Shown: piece after piece, positions 27,085 through 38,068 of the stretch
Layout of the letters: each line of letters begins with the position of its first letter
Numbering within the stretch: position 1 is the first letter of the stretch
Assembly: GCF_000314975.1 (NCBI RefSeq)
Contig: NZ_BAEN01000076.1
Span: 496,001-560,000, forward strand
Reading direction: 5' to 3'
DNA: 64,000 bases
DNA from: Aliiglaciecola lipolytica E3
Lineage (GTDB): Bacteria > Pseudomonadota > Gammaproteobacteria > Enterobacterales > Alteromonadaceae
Notes under the pieces: generated by a model
What the model was told of the DNA's origin: nothing
Database searches by the model: none
The model's input: the letters and a program-made list of their open reading frames with translations, nothing else
Translations under genes and position numbers: made by a program

Positions 27085-27834
27085 ATGACGACTTTAGTGC
27101 AAGTAAGTGATTGTCATTTGTTCGCAGATAAGAACAAAACGGGTTACAACCATATTAACCCTTACCAGTCACTTAAATTATTACTTCTGAAAATTACAGA
27201 CCTGAACCCTGACTGCATTCTTGTTACCGGAGACATTTCTGGAGACGACAGTGAGCAAAGTTATCGACACTTTTTAGATTTGTTTAGCCAGTTCAATTTA
27301 ATTGACAAATGCCAAGTGATTGCCGGGAATCATGATCAATCGTCATCGTTTAACAGTCTATTCGCTCACAAAGATTTAGCAAAAAAAGCACCGTTGCAAC
27401 TGGATAATTGGTGCTTGCACGGTCTAGATACCCGATATACCGCCACGTTAGGGCAAGTCAGCACAGAAGATTTGCAATATCTAGTATCCAACATTCATGC
27501 TAATCCTAACCATTTTCACTTGGTTGCTTGTCATCATCACCCAATTGAAACCGGTAGTTGGATGGATAAACACAACTGGCTTAATCGCGATCTGTTTGTG
27601 AATGAAATTCAGCAATTGTGCCAGGTTAAGCTGGTGGTTTATGGTCATATACATGCCGATACGCATACTTTTTTACATGGATGTCGTTATCAATCCTGCC
27701 CGTCTAGTTGCTGGCAGTTTGCTAATACTCCCGAATTTTCAGTAAGTAAGGAATTGCCCGGTTTCAACCTGTTTCAGTTGTTTGATGATGGCACTTTTTC
27801 GCACTCAACCATACGTTTAGAAAAGGAAAGATAA
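27085..27834 (+). CDS. cpdA: 3',5'-cyclic-AMP phosphodiesterase CpdA
   Basis: A 249-aa class III metallophosphodiesterase that hydrolyses cAMP. Metal-binding motifs are in order: VSDCHLF, VTGDISGDDS, AGNHDQ, ACHHHP, and VYGHIHAD. The first motif has DCH where E. coli has DTH; the ligands Asp and His remain. The length is slightly shorter than E. coli CpdA. It lies 16 bases after yqiB and 5 bases before yqiA, in the standard operon order. Confidence 0.93.
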   Translation: MTTLVQVSDCHLFADKNKTGYNHINPYQSLKLLLLKITDLNPDCILVTGDISGDDSEQSYRHFLDLFSQFNLIDKCQVIAGNHDQSSSFNSLFAHKDLAKKAPLQLDNWCLHGLDTRYTATLGQVSTEDLQYLVSNIHANPNHFHLVACHHHPIETGSWMDKHNWLNRDLFVNEIQQLCQVKLVVYGHIHADTHTFLHGCRYQSCPSSCWQFANTPEFSVSKELPGFNLFQLFDDGTFSHSTIRLEKER

Positions 27835-27839
27835 GTTAG

Positions 27840-28415
27840 ATGGAATACGTACTCATTTATATTCATGGGTTTATGAGCTCGCCACAGTCGGTAAAAGCAC
27901 AACAAACGCTAAAGTACATTGAAGAGCACCATGCAGGGCTGATTGTGGAGCTTCCTGAAGTGCCTAATTATCCTTTGGAAGCGGCGCAAATGCTGGAGGA
28001 GATTGTTAGTCGACATAGCGGTAAAAAACTGCGTTTTATCGGTAGCTCTATGGGTGGCTATATGTCTACTTATTTAGTCGAAAAGTTTGGCGGCAAAGCT
28101 GTACTTATCAATCCAGCAGTGCGCCCATTTGAATTATTACAAGGTTATCTAGGTGATCATGTAAATCCATACACCAACAAAGCCTTCACCTTGCAAGATC
28201 TACACATTCAACAACTCTTGGATTTAAATACTCAAGAATTGCAGGATCCAAGTGCTTATTGGGCCTTACTGCAAACAGGGGATGAAACGTTAGACTATCG
28301 TCAGGCGGAGCAGAAATATTTAACCAGCCGATTGAGCATCGAGCAGGGTGGTGATCATAGTTTTCAAAACTATCAGAATCACTTACCCAAGATATTTGAG
28401 TTTTTGCTTTCTTGA
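27840..28415 (+). CDS. yqiA: Esterase YqiA (alpha/beta hydrolase)
   Basis: A 191-aa small alpha/beta-hydrolase of the YqiA/UPF0227 type. The nucleophile elbow GSSMGGYMS gives the catalytic Ser. YIHGFMSSPQSVKA is the oxyanion-side strand and GGDHSFQNY near the end gives the catalytic His. E. coli YqiA cleaves short acyl esters; the physiological substrate is unknown. It lies between cpdA and parE as in E. coli. Confidence 0.92.
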   Translation: MEYVLIYIHGFMSSPQSVKAQQTLKYIEEHHAGLIVELPEVPNYPLEAAQMLEEIVSRHSGKKLRFIGSSMGGYMSTYLVEKFGGKAVLINPAVRPFELLQGYLGDHVNPYTNKAFTLQDLHIQQLLDLNTQELQDPSAYWALLQTGDETLDYRQAEQKYLTSRLSIEQGGDHSFQNYQNHLPKIFEFLLS

Positions 28416-28496
28416 GCCTGTATTCTCGCATGTTTAATTTGATTTAAATTTAAACGTTATATTGAACGAGATGTTGATTGCTCCGCGCACTTTGAA

Positions 28497-30456
<1,960 letters not shown>

Positions 30457-30476
30457 CCTACACATTTATGAATTAG

Positions 30477-30505
30477 AAAAGCCAACAATCAGTTGGCTTT
30501 TTTTT
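30477..30505 (+). terminator. Intrinsic terminator of parE
   Basis: AAAAGCCAAC, AATCA, GTTGGCTTTT: a 10-bp stem and eight T. It ends 11 bases before the next ATG, so the following gene needs its own start signal or read-through. Confidence 0.9.
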
Positions 30506-30516
30506 GGAGTATAAAA

Positions 30517-31434
30517 ATGAAGCGATTCACCGAAGCCTTACGTTTTATCGGTATTCAAAGCGATGTGGTTTCTTCTGAAAAAGTTGTCGCAGCTATCGGT
30601 GGCACCTTAGCTATTTTACTAACCTACGCTCTTAGTGTGTATCTCATCGGCCCCGAGGGAAGTATTGTTATTCTACCGTCGATGGGCGCGTCTACCGTGT
30701 TACTTTTTGCTGTTCCGCATGGTCAACTTTCTACTCCTTGGGCGCTTTTCGGTGGCAACTTAATTTCCGCTTTTGCGGGTGTGACAATGGTCAAACTCGT
30801 TCCTGATATTTATCTAGCTTCGGCATTGGCAGTAGGTACAGCCATTTTGTTTATGCATTTAGCTAGATGCCTGCATCCGCCGGGGGGAGCAACCGCACTC
30901 GCCGCTGCGATTGGCGGACCTAGTTTTCAAGAATTAGGTTACTGGTATATGGTTACACCGACACTGATGAATTGTTTAATACTTTTTCTCGTCGCCGTGG
31001 TGTTTAATAATCGGTTTCATTGGCGACGATATCCAATGGGATTGATGAAATATCAAGAAGTGAAAAATAATCCTGATACCAAACGAATTTTACCCAAACA
31101 CATACATCAAGCAATATCCCAATCTGAAGTCGTTGTAGATATCAGTGATCAGCAGCTTAAGCGTATTATTGATTTAGCGGACGAAATAATGCGAGCAGAA
31201 TCTGCTTTAGGTTTCGAGTTGGAAGTCGGGGCGTTTTATACCAATAGTTTACCGGGTATGCGCTGGTCAGTTAGACAGGTTGTTGATGAGAGAGCACACA
31301 AAGAATTGTCGAAATATATGGTGGTATACCGGACCGTTGAGGGGGCCAATAAAGGTCATTCAGATAGCTGCTCTTTACTCGAATTTGCGGATTGGGCTAC
31401 GGAAAAGCTGCAACCCAGTCGGAGACCCAAATAA
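30517..31434 (+). CDS. HPP-family membrane protein
   Basis: A 305-aa inner-membrane protein. ATG 30517 is chosen since GGAG lies 7 bases before it; a TTG-started frame from 30493 would begin inside the terminator. Four transmembrane helices (about residues 25-160) include the HPP family signature: MGASTVLLFAVP, then ARCLHPPGGATALAAAIGG with the His-Pro-Pro. A soluble C-terminal part of about 130 residues follows and is not recognised. HPP proteins are reported as nitrite transporters in plastids and cyanobacteria; in proteobacteria the substrate is not established. Confidence 0.85.
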   Translation: MKRFTEALRFIGIQSDVVSSEKVVAAIGGTLAILLTYALSVYLIGPEGSIVILPSMGASTVLLFAVPHGQLSTPWALFGGNLISAFAGVTMVKLVPDIYLASALAVGTAILFMHLARCLHPPGGATALAAAIGGPSFQELGYWYMVTPTLMNCLILFLVAVVFNNRFHWRRYPMGLMKYQEVKNNPDTKRILPKHIHQAISQSEVVVDISDQQLKRIIDLADEIMRAESALGFELEVGAFYTNSLPGMRWSVRQVVDERAHKELSKYMVVYRTVEGANKGHSDSCSLLEFADWATEKLQPSRRPK

Positions 31435-31680
31435 CAGCGATGTGTCTTGTAAATACAAACGAGTCGAATCGCAGAGATTATTTATTTCGGGCGTTCCTTT
31501 GCCAATCTAAAATGATATTATTCCACTAGAAATACATGACAGATTTGATAGTTGAGTGGTTTCGCCAGCATGATGCAACTATCTATAAAATAGTGCGAAG
31601 CTCTTTACGGGTGTTAAATAATTAAAGCGGAATTATAAAAGAGCGATGTTTGTTTCAGCATTATTTTTGGACATAACGAC

Positions 31681-32967
31681 ATGTCTAGGTTAATTAAATT
31701 CTTCAAAATGACACTGCTTTTTTTAATTGCGGTGACTGTTGTATTAGTAGTTTTAATATTTGAAACAAAACCTTTGGTCGTGGCTAATGCCTCTAAACAA
31801 GTAGACGACGCAGATTCAGTCAATATTTTGTTGCGACAAATCAGGCAAATTACCCAACGACGCTTTGTTCCACAAACCATTTATATGTCAAATCCGCAAA
31901 TGAATAGCCTTGTGGGGTTTATGCAACGTGCCGTCCCCGAATTTTCCGGGGAAGTGCTTACCGACAAAGAAAAGCTAACCACTAAGTTTACTTACAAAGT
32001 CCCCGTTGATTGGTTTTCTTTATACCTTAATTTCAGCGCAGAATTGATCACAGCGCCAGGTGTTCAGGTTAGAAATATCCAATTAGGTGATTTGCCTATT
32101 TATGGGCAATGGGGTGTTTCAGCCATGACCTTTTTAGTCAATTGGTGGACCAATAGTGATTTGGGAGACATGGCCCTGAATCAAGTGTCGGAGGTGAAAA
32201 CCTCAGAGAACGCGGTGGAAATTAGATTAATTCCTATTCATGACTTTTTAGTGAGTTTGAATGAAATTAAAAACGGACTATCCGGCTCTGATAACGAAGA
32301 ATTAAAACAGAAGGTAACATTTTATTTAGCATATTTGGATAGTTTGAGCTTTTCCAGTCTACCTACAGGTCAGCCGCTGGCAGATTATTTAAAGCCGTTG
32401 TTTCAAAAAGCGCAAAGCCAAACGGTAAATTCTTCTGCCGTGGTTGAAAATGAAGCAGCCTTGTTGGCACTAGCCATTTATGCGGGACATCATCGCATCG
32501 CGAATTTTATTGGCAATGTGCAGCCGTTCGAAGGCAAGGTAGTTATGCCTTACTATCGACCACTGATTAGTGGTCGGAGTGATTTAACCCAGCACTTTGT
32601 TATTTCAGCGGCCATTAAAATTTTGTCGCAACAGGGAATTAGTGCAGCTATAGGTGAATTTAAGGAATTAATGGACCGAGCAGAAGGTGGATCAGGCTTT
32701 AGTTTTGCTGATTTAGCAGCTGATTTAGCAGGCATAAAACTCGCAGTGATGGCGATTGACCCTGTTCATGCAGAAACTTTGCAAGCTTCGTTAGCCAATA
32801 TCAGTAGTGAGGAGCAGTTTTTCCCTGCCATTACGCATTTACCTGAAGGGTTAAGTAAAAACGAATTTAGCCGCCAATATGGAGATGTAGAAGGCGAGAA
32901 ATATAAACAGGTGGTGGCGTTAATCAATCAGCGAATCGATGATTTAGCACTGTATCAAGGTCTGTGA
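31681..32967 (+). CDS. Membrane-anchored protein of unknown function with a YfiM-like C-terminal motif
   Basis: A 428-aa protein with one N-terminal membrane helix (about residues 10-32) and a large periplasmic part. I do not recognise the family as a whole. In the C-terminal third, residues 305-352 show H-F-x2-S-A, then KE-x2-D, then GGSGFSFADLAADLAG. This resembles the pattern in YfiM/DUF2279-type proteins, where His, Lys-Glu, Asp and the FS-x-x-D-L turn are conserved. That suggests a shared fold, not a function. The N-terminal 250 residues look like mixed alpha/beta sequence. The gene stands alone between the HPP gene and convergent small genes. Confidence 0.6.
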   Translation: MSRLIKFFKMTLLFLIAVTVVLVVLIFETKPLVVANASKQVDDADSVNILLRQIRQITQRRFVPQTIYMSNPQMNSLVGFMQRAVPEFSGEVLTDKEKLTTKFTYKVPVDWFSLYLNFSAELITAPGVQVRNIQLGDLPIYGQWGVSAMTFLVNWWTNSDLGDMALNQVSEVKTSENAVEIRLIPIHDFLVSLNEIKNGLSGSDNEELKQKVTFYLAYLDSLSFSSLPTGQPLADYLKPLFQKAQSQTVNSSAVVENEAALLALAIYAGHHRIANFIGNVQPFEGKVVMPYYRPLISGRSDLTQHFVISAAIKILSQQGISAAIGEFKELMDRAEGGSGFSFADLAADLAGIKLAVMAIDPVHAETLQASLANISSEEQFFPAITHLPEGLSKNEFSRQYGDVEGEKYKQVVALINQRIDDLALYQGL

Positions 32968-32982
32968 AAGCTTAACTTTTGG

Positions 32983-33318
32983 TTATAACAGGTCTTGTAT
33001 GGAGCGATAAACTTCAGTCGCTTTCTCAGAGGTCAAGTTATTGCGTGCCGCTGAACCAACACTACTAGATACGCGAATAAATTCATTGCCAGTGACGTCA
33101 GCAGATTCCTCAGCTTGATTTCCCGCATTCACGCTTTCTCTACGTTCATTTTGAGTTTGTTCGTTTTGTTGTAAAATTCTGGCCTGAGCAGATAATTCAA
33201 CTTCGGGCTTGTTGGCATTGCCAATACCAAACGCATTCACGCCTGTTGATTCACTTTTAAATGCACCAGAAAGTGACGCAGAAAGATTATTTAGATTGTT
33301 ACTAATACCGATTTCCAT
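32983..33318 (-). CDS. Small hypothetical protein, 111 aa
   Basis: A polar, Asn/Ser/Ala/Glu-rich protein with no signal peptide, membrane helix or recognised domain (begins MEIGISNNLNNLSASLSG). ATG 33318 is chosen because GAGGTG lies 7 bases before it; GTG at 33324 is an alternative. The low-complexity, repeat-free, Gln/Asn-rich composition (ARILQQNEQTQNERRESVNAG in the middle) recalls small flagellar or surface-associated proteins, but that is only an impression. It converges on the 428-aa gene with 15 bases between stops. Confidence 0.6.
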   Translation of the reverse strand: MEIGISNNLNNLSASLSGAFKSESTGVNAFGIGNANKPEVELSAQARILQQNEQTQNERRESVNAGNQAEESADVTGNEFIRVSSSVGSAARNNLTSEKATEVYRSIQDLL

Positions 33319-33450
33319 TTTCACACCTCATAAGGTAATGCCCCACCACATTTGATGCATGTAACGGGTAGAAACTATCTCCATCTATAATTATGGTGTA
33401 TTTTGTATAAAAAACAACCTGCGCGCGATGTGTAAACGGTCGTTCTAATA

Positions 33451-33780
33451 TTATAACGTGACTTTAAATTGGCTTAGCGTGCTAAGTAATAATTCCATTT
33501 TTTTAACGATGTCTGGTAATTTTTGTTCTATTTGTGACTGCTGGTTTTCTTCAAGTTTAGCTACTTCAACAGCCAGTTCCTTTACGTAAGGCACAAAACG
33601 TTTGCTCTGCACACTAAATCCCGCATCTTCAGCAAATATATGATTAAACTTACCTTTTCCTGATTGTTGTAATTTAGCAAGGGCTTCGTCAGCATCTATC
33701 GCTTTGCGATATATTACCTGCATGTTTTCAGCTAGTTTTTCAAATAAAGGTCGAAGTTTAGAGTCAGAATCAGTGGGCAT
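33451..33780 (-). CDS. Small hypothetical protein, 109 aa, helical
   Basis: A mainly alpha-helical cytosolic protein: LRPLFEKLAENMQVIYRKAIDADEALAKLQQ, then a FNHIFAEDAGF turn, then VKELAVEVAKLEENQQ with a coiled-coil look. No known domain was recognised. GAGAT 11 bases before the ATG is a weak ribosome site. It lies upstream of the 111-aa gene on the same strand and is divergent from the YjfB-like gene. Confidence 0.6.
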   Translation of the reverse strand: MPTDSDSKLRPLFEKLAENMQVIYRKAIDADEALAKLQQSGKGKFNHIFAEDAGFSVQSKRFVPYVKELAVEVAKLEENQQSQIEQKLPDIVKKMELLLSTLSQFKVTL

Positions 33781-33902
33781 TAAAAAGATCTCAAAAAAAG
33801 TGGAAAAAAATACTCAAGAAAGTTTCAGTAGGGTCGATAACGACCGTAGACGGGTAATTCTGCCTGTTTTTTTAAATTGCTACAAGCAATGAGGTAATTG
33901 GT

Positions 33903-34091
33903 ATGGAACTTCAAGGTGTAAATGCATCTGGAACTACCGGTGCGCCGCTTGAGATAAAAGCTTTGCAACTTGCGAAATCAAATCAAGAGATTCAAGGCCA
34001 AGCGACGCTTCAGTTGTTGGAATCAGCAGCTGACGTACCAAAAGTTTCTTCGAATCCTGCAATTGGGTCAAATGTCGATACATTTGCTTAA
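33903..34091 (+). CDS. YjfB-like putative motility protein, 62 aa
   Basis: A 62-aa protein resembling the YjfB family (annotated putative motility protein): a helix with IKALQLAKSNQEIQGQATLQLLES after a flexible N-terminus, and a short Asn/Ser-rich tail. GAGG lies 9 bases upstream of the ATG. The function of the family is not established. No flagellar gene lies nearby. Its stop codon abuts the epmB stop with no base between, so the two convergent transcripts must overlap. Confidence 0.65.
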   Translation: MELQGVNASGTTGAPLEIKALQLAKSNQEIQGQATLQLLESAADVPKVSSNPAIGSNVDTFA

Positions 34092-35129
34092 TTAAGGGTG
34101 AAGATGTAAGTCTAAGGGCGTTTTGCCGGGCTGTCCGCTAATTTCTCTTACGAGTTTGGGGACAAGAAAGCCTGGCAAGCGTTTTATCATCTCTGCCATT
34201 ATTAACCTTGCTTTGCTTTCATCAACGTCAAAATGTGTAGCGCCTTTCACTTTATCAAGCATATGCAAGTAATAGGGCATAATTCCCACTTCAAATAAGC
34301 GCTCACTCAGTGCAATTTGGCTTTCGGTATCATCGTTAACCCCTGCCAGTAATACTGATTGATTAAGTAAGGTCACGTCTGCCTCTTTCAACAACTTCAA
34401 TTTGTTTTGCAGTGTTATATCAATTTCATTGGCATGGTTAATATGCAGAACAATAATTATTTTCAGTTTAGACTTGGTTATCCAATCGATGAAGTGGGGA
34501 TCAATACGATTAGGGATCACCACCGGCAGTCGAGTATGCAATCGCAAGCGGGTTATATGCGGTATTTGTTCAATCTGTTGGGTGAGCCAAGCCAAAAAAT
34601 CATCTTTCGCCATGAGCGGATCACCGCCTGAGTAAATCACTTCATTGAGCTGCTGATCTTCTGAAATGTATTTAAGTGCATTTAACCAACCTGGTTTATT
34701 TAAACTGTTTTGCTGATAGGGAAAATGCCGGCGAAAACAATATCGGCAATTCACCGCACAACCGCCGCGTACCATCAGCAAGGCTCTAGATTGGTATTTA
34801 TGCAGAATACCTTGTTGCGGTGTTGCTTGTTCTTGTAACGGATCAACACTATATTCTGGGTCTTCAAAGTATTCGTCATACAGCGGAAACACCTGCTTAA
34901 ACAACGGGTCGAGCGGATCTGACTTGGCCATTAAATTGGCAAAGTGTAACGGTACACGCATAGGAAATAATTTCCGTGCAGTGATGTTTTGGGTATGTTG
35001 GTTTATTGGAATATTAAGAAATTCCAATAATTTTTCTGGTTGATTAAAACTAGTCGCTAGTTCTTTTTGCCAGTTACTCTCTACAGAGATGGATTTTTTA
35101 GGTATTATCAGCGCCAAACGAGTACTCAA
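34092..35129 (-). CDS. epmB: EF-P beta-lysylation protein EpmB (lysine 2,3-aminomutase)
   Basis: A 345-aa radical SAM enzyme that converts L-alpha-lysine to R-beta-lysine for EF-P modification. The [4Fe-4S] motif CAVNCRYC has Cys 124, 128 and 131. It is followed by FRRHFPY and then the EVIYSGGDPLMA motif. PLP-binding Lys is in the LDKVKGATHF to LVPKLVREI region. The start is TTG at 35129; a stop codon lies ten bases upstream in frame, so no longer start exists. The gene diverges from efp with only 20 bases between starts. Confidence 0.95.
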   Translation of the reverse strand: MSTRLALIIPKKSISVESNWQKELATSFNQPEKLLEFLNIPINQHTQNITARKLFPMRVPLHFANLMAKSDPLDPLFKQVFPLYDEYFEDPEYSVDPLQEQATPQQGILHKYQSRALLMVRGGCAVNCRYCFRRHFPYQQNSLNKPGWLNALKYISEDQQLNEVIYSGGDPLMAKDDFLAWLTQQIEQIPHITRLRLHTRLPVVIPNRIDPHFIDWITKSKLKIIIVLHINHANEIDITLQNKLKLLKEADVTLLNQSVLLAGVNDDTESQIALSERLFEVGIMPYYLHMLDKVKGATHFDVDESKARLIMAEMIKRLPGFLVPKLVREISGQPGKTPLDLHLHP

Positions 35130-35149
35130 TCGATTAATTTAGAGGATTT

Positions 35150-35719
35150 ATGGCTAATTACAGCACAAATGAATTCAAAGCGGGCTTAAAGATAATGCTC
35201 GACGGCGAACCTTGCAACGTTCTTGAGAACGAATATGTTAAACCAGGTAAAGGTCAGGCCTTTAATCGGGTCAAAATTCGTAAACTAATTTCTGGAAAAG
35301 TGCTAGAAAAAACCTTTCGTTCCGGGGATAGTGTTGAAGGTGCGGATGTAATGGATACTGACCTTACCTATTTGTATAACGATGGTGAATTTTACCATTT
35401 TATGAATAATGACACATTCGAACAAATTGCCGCCGACGAAAAAGCGGTAGGTGAGAGTGTTAAATGGTTAGTTGAAAACGATACTTGTACCATTACTTTG
35501 TGGAATGGCAGCCCCATCGTTGTTACGCCACCAAATTTTGTTGAGCTTGAGATCACTGAAACTGATCCTGGTTTGAAAGGAGACACAGCGGGTACAGGCG
35601 GAAAACCTGCTACTTTGGTGACTGGCGCAGTAGTACGAGTTCCTTTGTTTGTGCAAACAGGTGAAGTGATAAAAGTTGATACTCGCAGTGGTGAATACGT
35701 TTCTCGCGCGCAAAAGTAA
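35150..35719 (+). CDS. efp: Elongation factor P
   Basis: A 189-aa translation factor that relieves ribosome stalling at polyproline. Three beta-barrel domains are expected. Lys34, the modified residue, is visible in [11 protein letters not shown]. The end [11 protein letters not shown] is standard. GAGGA precedes the ATG. The window encodes both modifying enzymes on either side (EpmB and EpmA), so beta-lysylation of Lys34 is expected. The efp promoter must lie within the start of the divergent epmB gene. Confidence 0.97.
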   Translation: MANYSTNEFKAGLKIMLDGEPCNVLENEYVKPGKGQAFNRVKIRKLISGKVLEKTFRSGDSVEGADVMDTDLTYLYNDGEFYHFMNNDTFEQIAADEKAVGESVKWLVENDTCTITLWNGSPIVVTPPNFVELEITETDPGLKGDTAGTGGKPATLVTGAVVRVPLFVQTGEVIKVDTRSGEYVSRAQK

Positions 35720-35773
35720 CTCACTTTTTCGGAGCTTAATGTCTTTTAAGCTCCATCTAATTTCCAGGTTCAC

Positions 35774-36751
35774 ATGACTATATCGGATAACTGGCAACCT
35801 TCGGCCTCCATTTCTATATTGCAAAAGCGTGCGCGCATCATTGCTCAAATTCGCGCTTTTTTTGTGCAGCGTGACGTACTCGAAGTGGAAACGCCGGCTT
35901 TGTCTTTGTCAGGTGTGACGGATGTGCATTTGCATGCATTCAATACGTTATTTCAAAGTCCATTGAAACCTGAATCGACACCGTTGTTTTTGCAGACATC
36001 GCCAGAGTTTGCCATGAAACGACTGCTTTGCGCTGGCAGCGGCTGTATATTTCAAATTTGTAAATCGTTTCGCAATGAAGAAGCCGGTAGGCATCATAAC
36101 CCTGAATTCACAATGTTAGAGTGGTATCGGGTTAATTTTGACCATCTCCAGTTAATTGACGAAGTCGATCAGCTTTTGCAGTTGGTCTTACAAACGGAAC
36201 CTCTAGAGATATTAACTTATCAAAATGCGTTTCAAAGGTTTTGTGATATCGATCCGTTAGCGTGCTCGCTTGACGAATTAAAGTTAAAGGCTTGCGAATT
36301 TGGATTCGAAAATATCGCAGCAATTGAAGATTCTATAGACGTATTACTGCAACTACTTTGTAGTCAAGTGATCGAACCTAAAATTGGTCAAAATCGACCT
36401 GTAGCCTTGGTTGGTTTTCCTGCGTCACAGGCTGCATTGGCAAGGCTTGAAGAAAGCGACCCACGCACAGCTCGACGCTTTGAAGTGTATTTCAAAGGCA
36501 TAGAACTGGCCAACGGTTACCACGAATTGGCTGATGCCAATGAGCAGTTGCAACGATTTGAACAAGATAACCAAACGCGCAAACAAAAAGGATTAAAACA
36601 AATTCCTGTAGATCACAGGTTTTTAGCTGCAATGAAATCCGGATTGCCAGATTGTTCTGGTGTTGCGTTAGGCATTGACCGCTTAATTATGCTCGCCTGT
36701 CATTCCCAAAACATTGATAGTGTCTTAAGTTTTTCAATTAATAACGCGTAA
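35774..36751 (+). CDS. epmA: EF-P--(R)-beta-lysine ligase EpmA (GenX/PoxA)
   Basis: A 325-aa class II lysyl-tRNA-synthetase-like enzyme lacking the anticodon-binding domain. It activates beta-lysine and attaches it to EF-P. Motif 2 is FQICKSFRNEEAGRHHNPEFTMLEWYR and motif 3 is the GVALGIDRLIML region. QTSPEFAMKRLL lies at the active site. It lies 54 bases after efp in the same direction, so the three genes form one functional unit. Confidence 0.96.
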   Translation: MTISDNWQPSASISILQKRARIIAQIRAFFVQRDVLEVETPALSLSGVTDVHLHAFNTLFQSPLKPESTPLFLQTSPEFAMKRLLCAGSGCIFQICKSFRNEEAGRHHNPEFTMLEWYRVNFDHLQLIDEVDQLLQLVLQTEPLEILTYQNAFQRFCDIDPLACSLDELKLKACEFGFENIAAIEDSIDVLLQLLCSQVIEPKIGQNRPVALVGFPASQAALARLEESDPRTARRFEVYFKGIELANGYHELADANEQLQRFEQDNQTRKQKGLKQIPVDHRFLAAMKSGLPDCSGVALGIDRLIMLACHSQNIDSVLSFSINNA

Positions 36752-36928
36752 CCTCATACCTCAATACTATCTTTTATAACGTTTAAATTACGAAAGTAAT
36801 GGTATCAAAAGTATTTTTTGCTAAACTAAAACTGATGGATCTTTAATCGATGTAGCAACAAGCAATGCTTTATTCATCGCATAAAATTGAATGAAGCGTA
36901 GGTAAGTTTCGATTTCACGAGTGGATTG

Positions 36929-38068
36929 ATGTCACGATTTTTCCCCAAACCGAAGCCCGCATATCTAGCGGATTATTTGGTACATAGTAATTCCAACAAT
37001 ATTAAGTACGTTATTTACTTTTCATACTTGGCTTGTGTGGTGTTTGGTATTCAACTACTAAACCATTTCCGACTTGGTGATGAAATGTTGAATGCTGCAA
37101 ACTTGCCTTATACCTTGCTGTATTCATTTTCATTAATTGTTGCAACCGCGAATATCCTGGTTTTAGGGAAGCTTAAATCACTATCGAAACTGTCGTCTTT
37201 TGTTAGCTTTATTGAGGCTTTGTTTTCTACATTTCTAGCCAGTGTTGCTGTTTTTTGGTCGATATTAAGTGTCAATGACGGCCACGGAATAACCCCCTTT
37301 GCTATCTTAATGATGTTGCTGTGTTTCCCTCTACAAGGGCAATTAAATTTGCTATTGGGGATTATTAGCACGGCTTTTGTTTGTTTAATGTTTGGCCTTA
37401 TTCGCTATGCCGATATTGATAATATCTGGCCAGGTATTGTTACTGGATTTACCAGTGCGGTAGCGTGTTTTGTGGTGGCTAATTTAATCGAAAGAATACG
37501 ATTAGAAAATTTTGAAATGATCTCTAAATTAAGCAGTATAAATAAACAGCTGCATCGCTTATCGCAGGAAGATCATCTTACAAAACTGCTCAATCGTCGA
37601 GCGATAGACAATGCTTTAAAGCGAGAGCTCACTCGCAGTGAGCGCTTTGACCATCCACTTTCGTTATTAATGATCGATGTTGATAATTTTAAACAGATTA
37701 ATGATGGCTTTGGGCATGTTTTTGGTGATCAGGTGCTGGTCGACATCTCCCAATGTATCAAAAAGCATATACGCGATGTAGACTATGTTGGAAGAATGGG
37801 GGGCGATGAGTTTTTAGTTATCTTGATTGAAACAAACCAAGATAACGCCCTGCAAATTGCTGACAGAATGCGAAATGAAGTAATGAATCTGAATAACCAA
37901 CATAAAGATTGTCACGTTTCAATCAGTGTCGGACTGACGGTAGCACAAGGTGAAAGTGTCGTGGCATTATTGGAAAAAGCTGATAAAGCCTTATACCTCG
38001 CTAAAAAAGCAGGCAAAAATAAAGTTCGAAATATCTTTATTCACTCTGATAAACCGTCTATTTCATGA
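36929..38068 (+). CDS. Diguanylate cyclase with N-terminal membrane domain
   Basis: A 379-aa protein with about six hydrophobic segments over residues 20-190, then a GGDEF domain (about 205-375). The active-site motif RMGGDEF is intact at residues 291-295, and the MIDVDNFKQINDGFGHVFGD metal and nucleotide site is present, so it should make cyclic di-GMP. No RxxD inhibitory site is obvious five residues before GGDEF. The sensing domain is an unrecognised multi-helix module. ATG 36929 is chosen over the TTG three bases upstream. Overlaps the next gene by four bases. Confidence 0.9.
   Translation: MSRFFPKPKPAYLADYLVHSNSNNIKYVIYFSYLACVVFGIQLLNHFRLGDEMLNAANLPYTLLYSFSLIVATANILVLGKLKSLSKLSSFVSFIEALFSTFLASVAVFWSILSVNDGHGITPFAILMMLLCFPLQGQLNLLLGIISTAFVCLMFGLIRYADIDNIWPGIVTGFTSAVACFVVANLIERIRLENFEMISKLSSINKQLHRLSQEDHLTKLLNRRAIDNALKRELTRSERFDHPLSLLMIDVDNFKQINDGFGHVFGDQVLVDISQCIKKHIRDVDYVGRMGGDEFLVILIETNQDNALQIADRMRNEVMNLNNQHKDCHVSISVGLTVAQGESVVALLEKADKALYLAKKAGKNKVRNIFIHSDKPSIS

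Noticed and set aside
31536-31625. 29-codon plus-strand ORF before the 428-aa gene, faintly like the start of a sigma factor
   Set aside because: Too short, no clear ribosome site, and the likeness is only a few residues; no continuation in any frame.
35392-35848. Antisense ORFs of 110 and 126 codons across efp and the start of epmA
   Set aside because: Both cover strongly conserved coding sequence on the other strand; the proteins have no recognisable domain.
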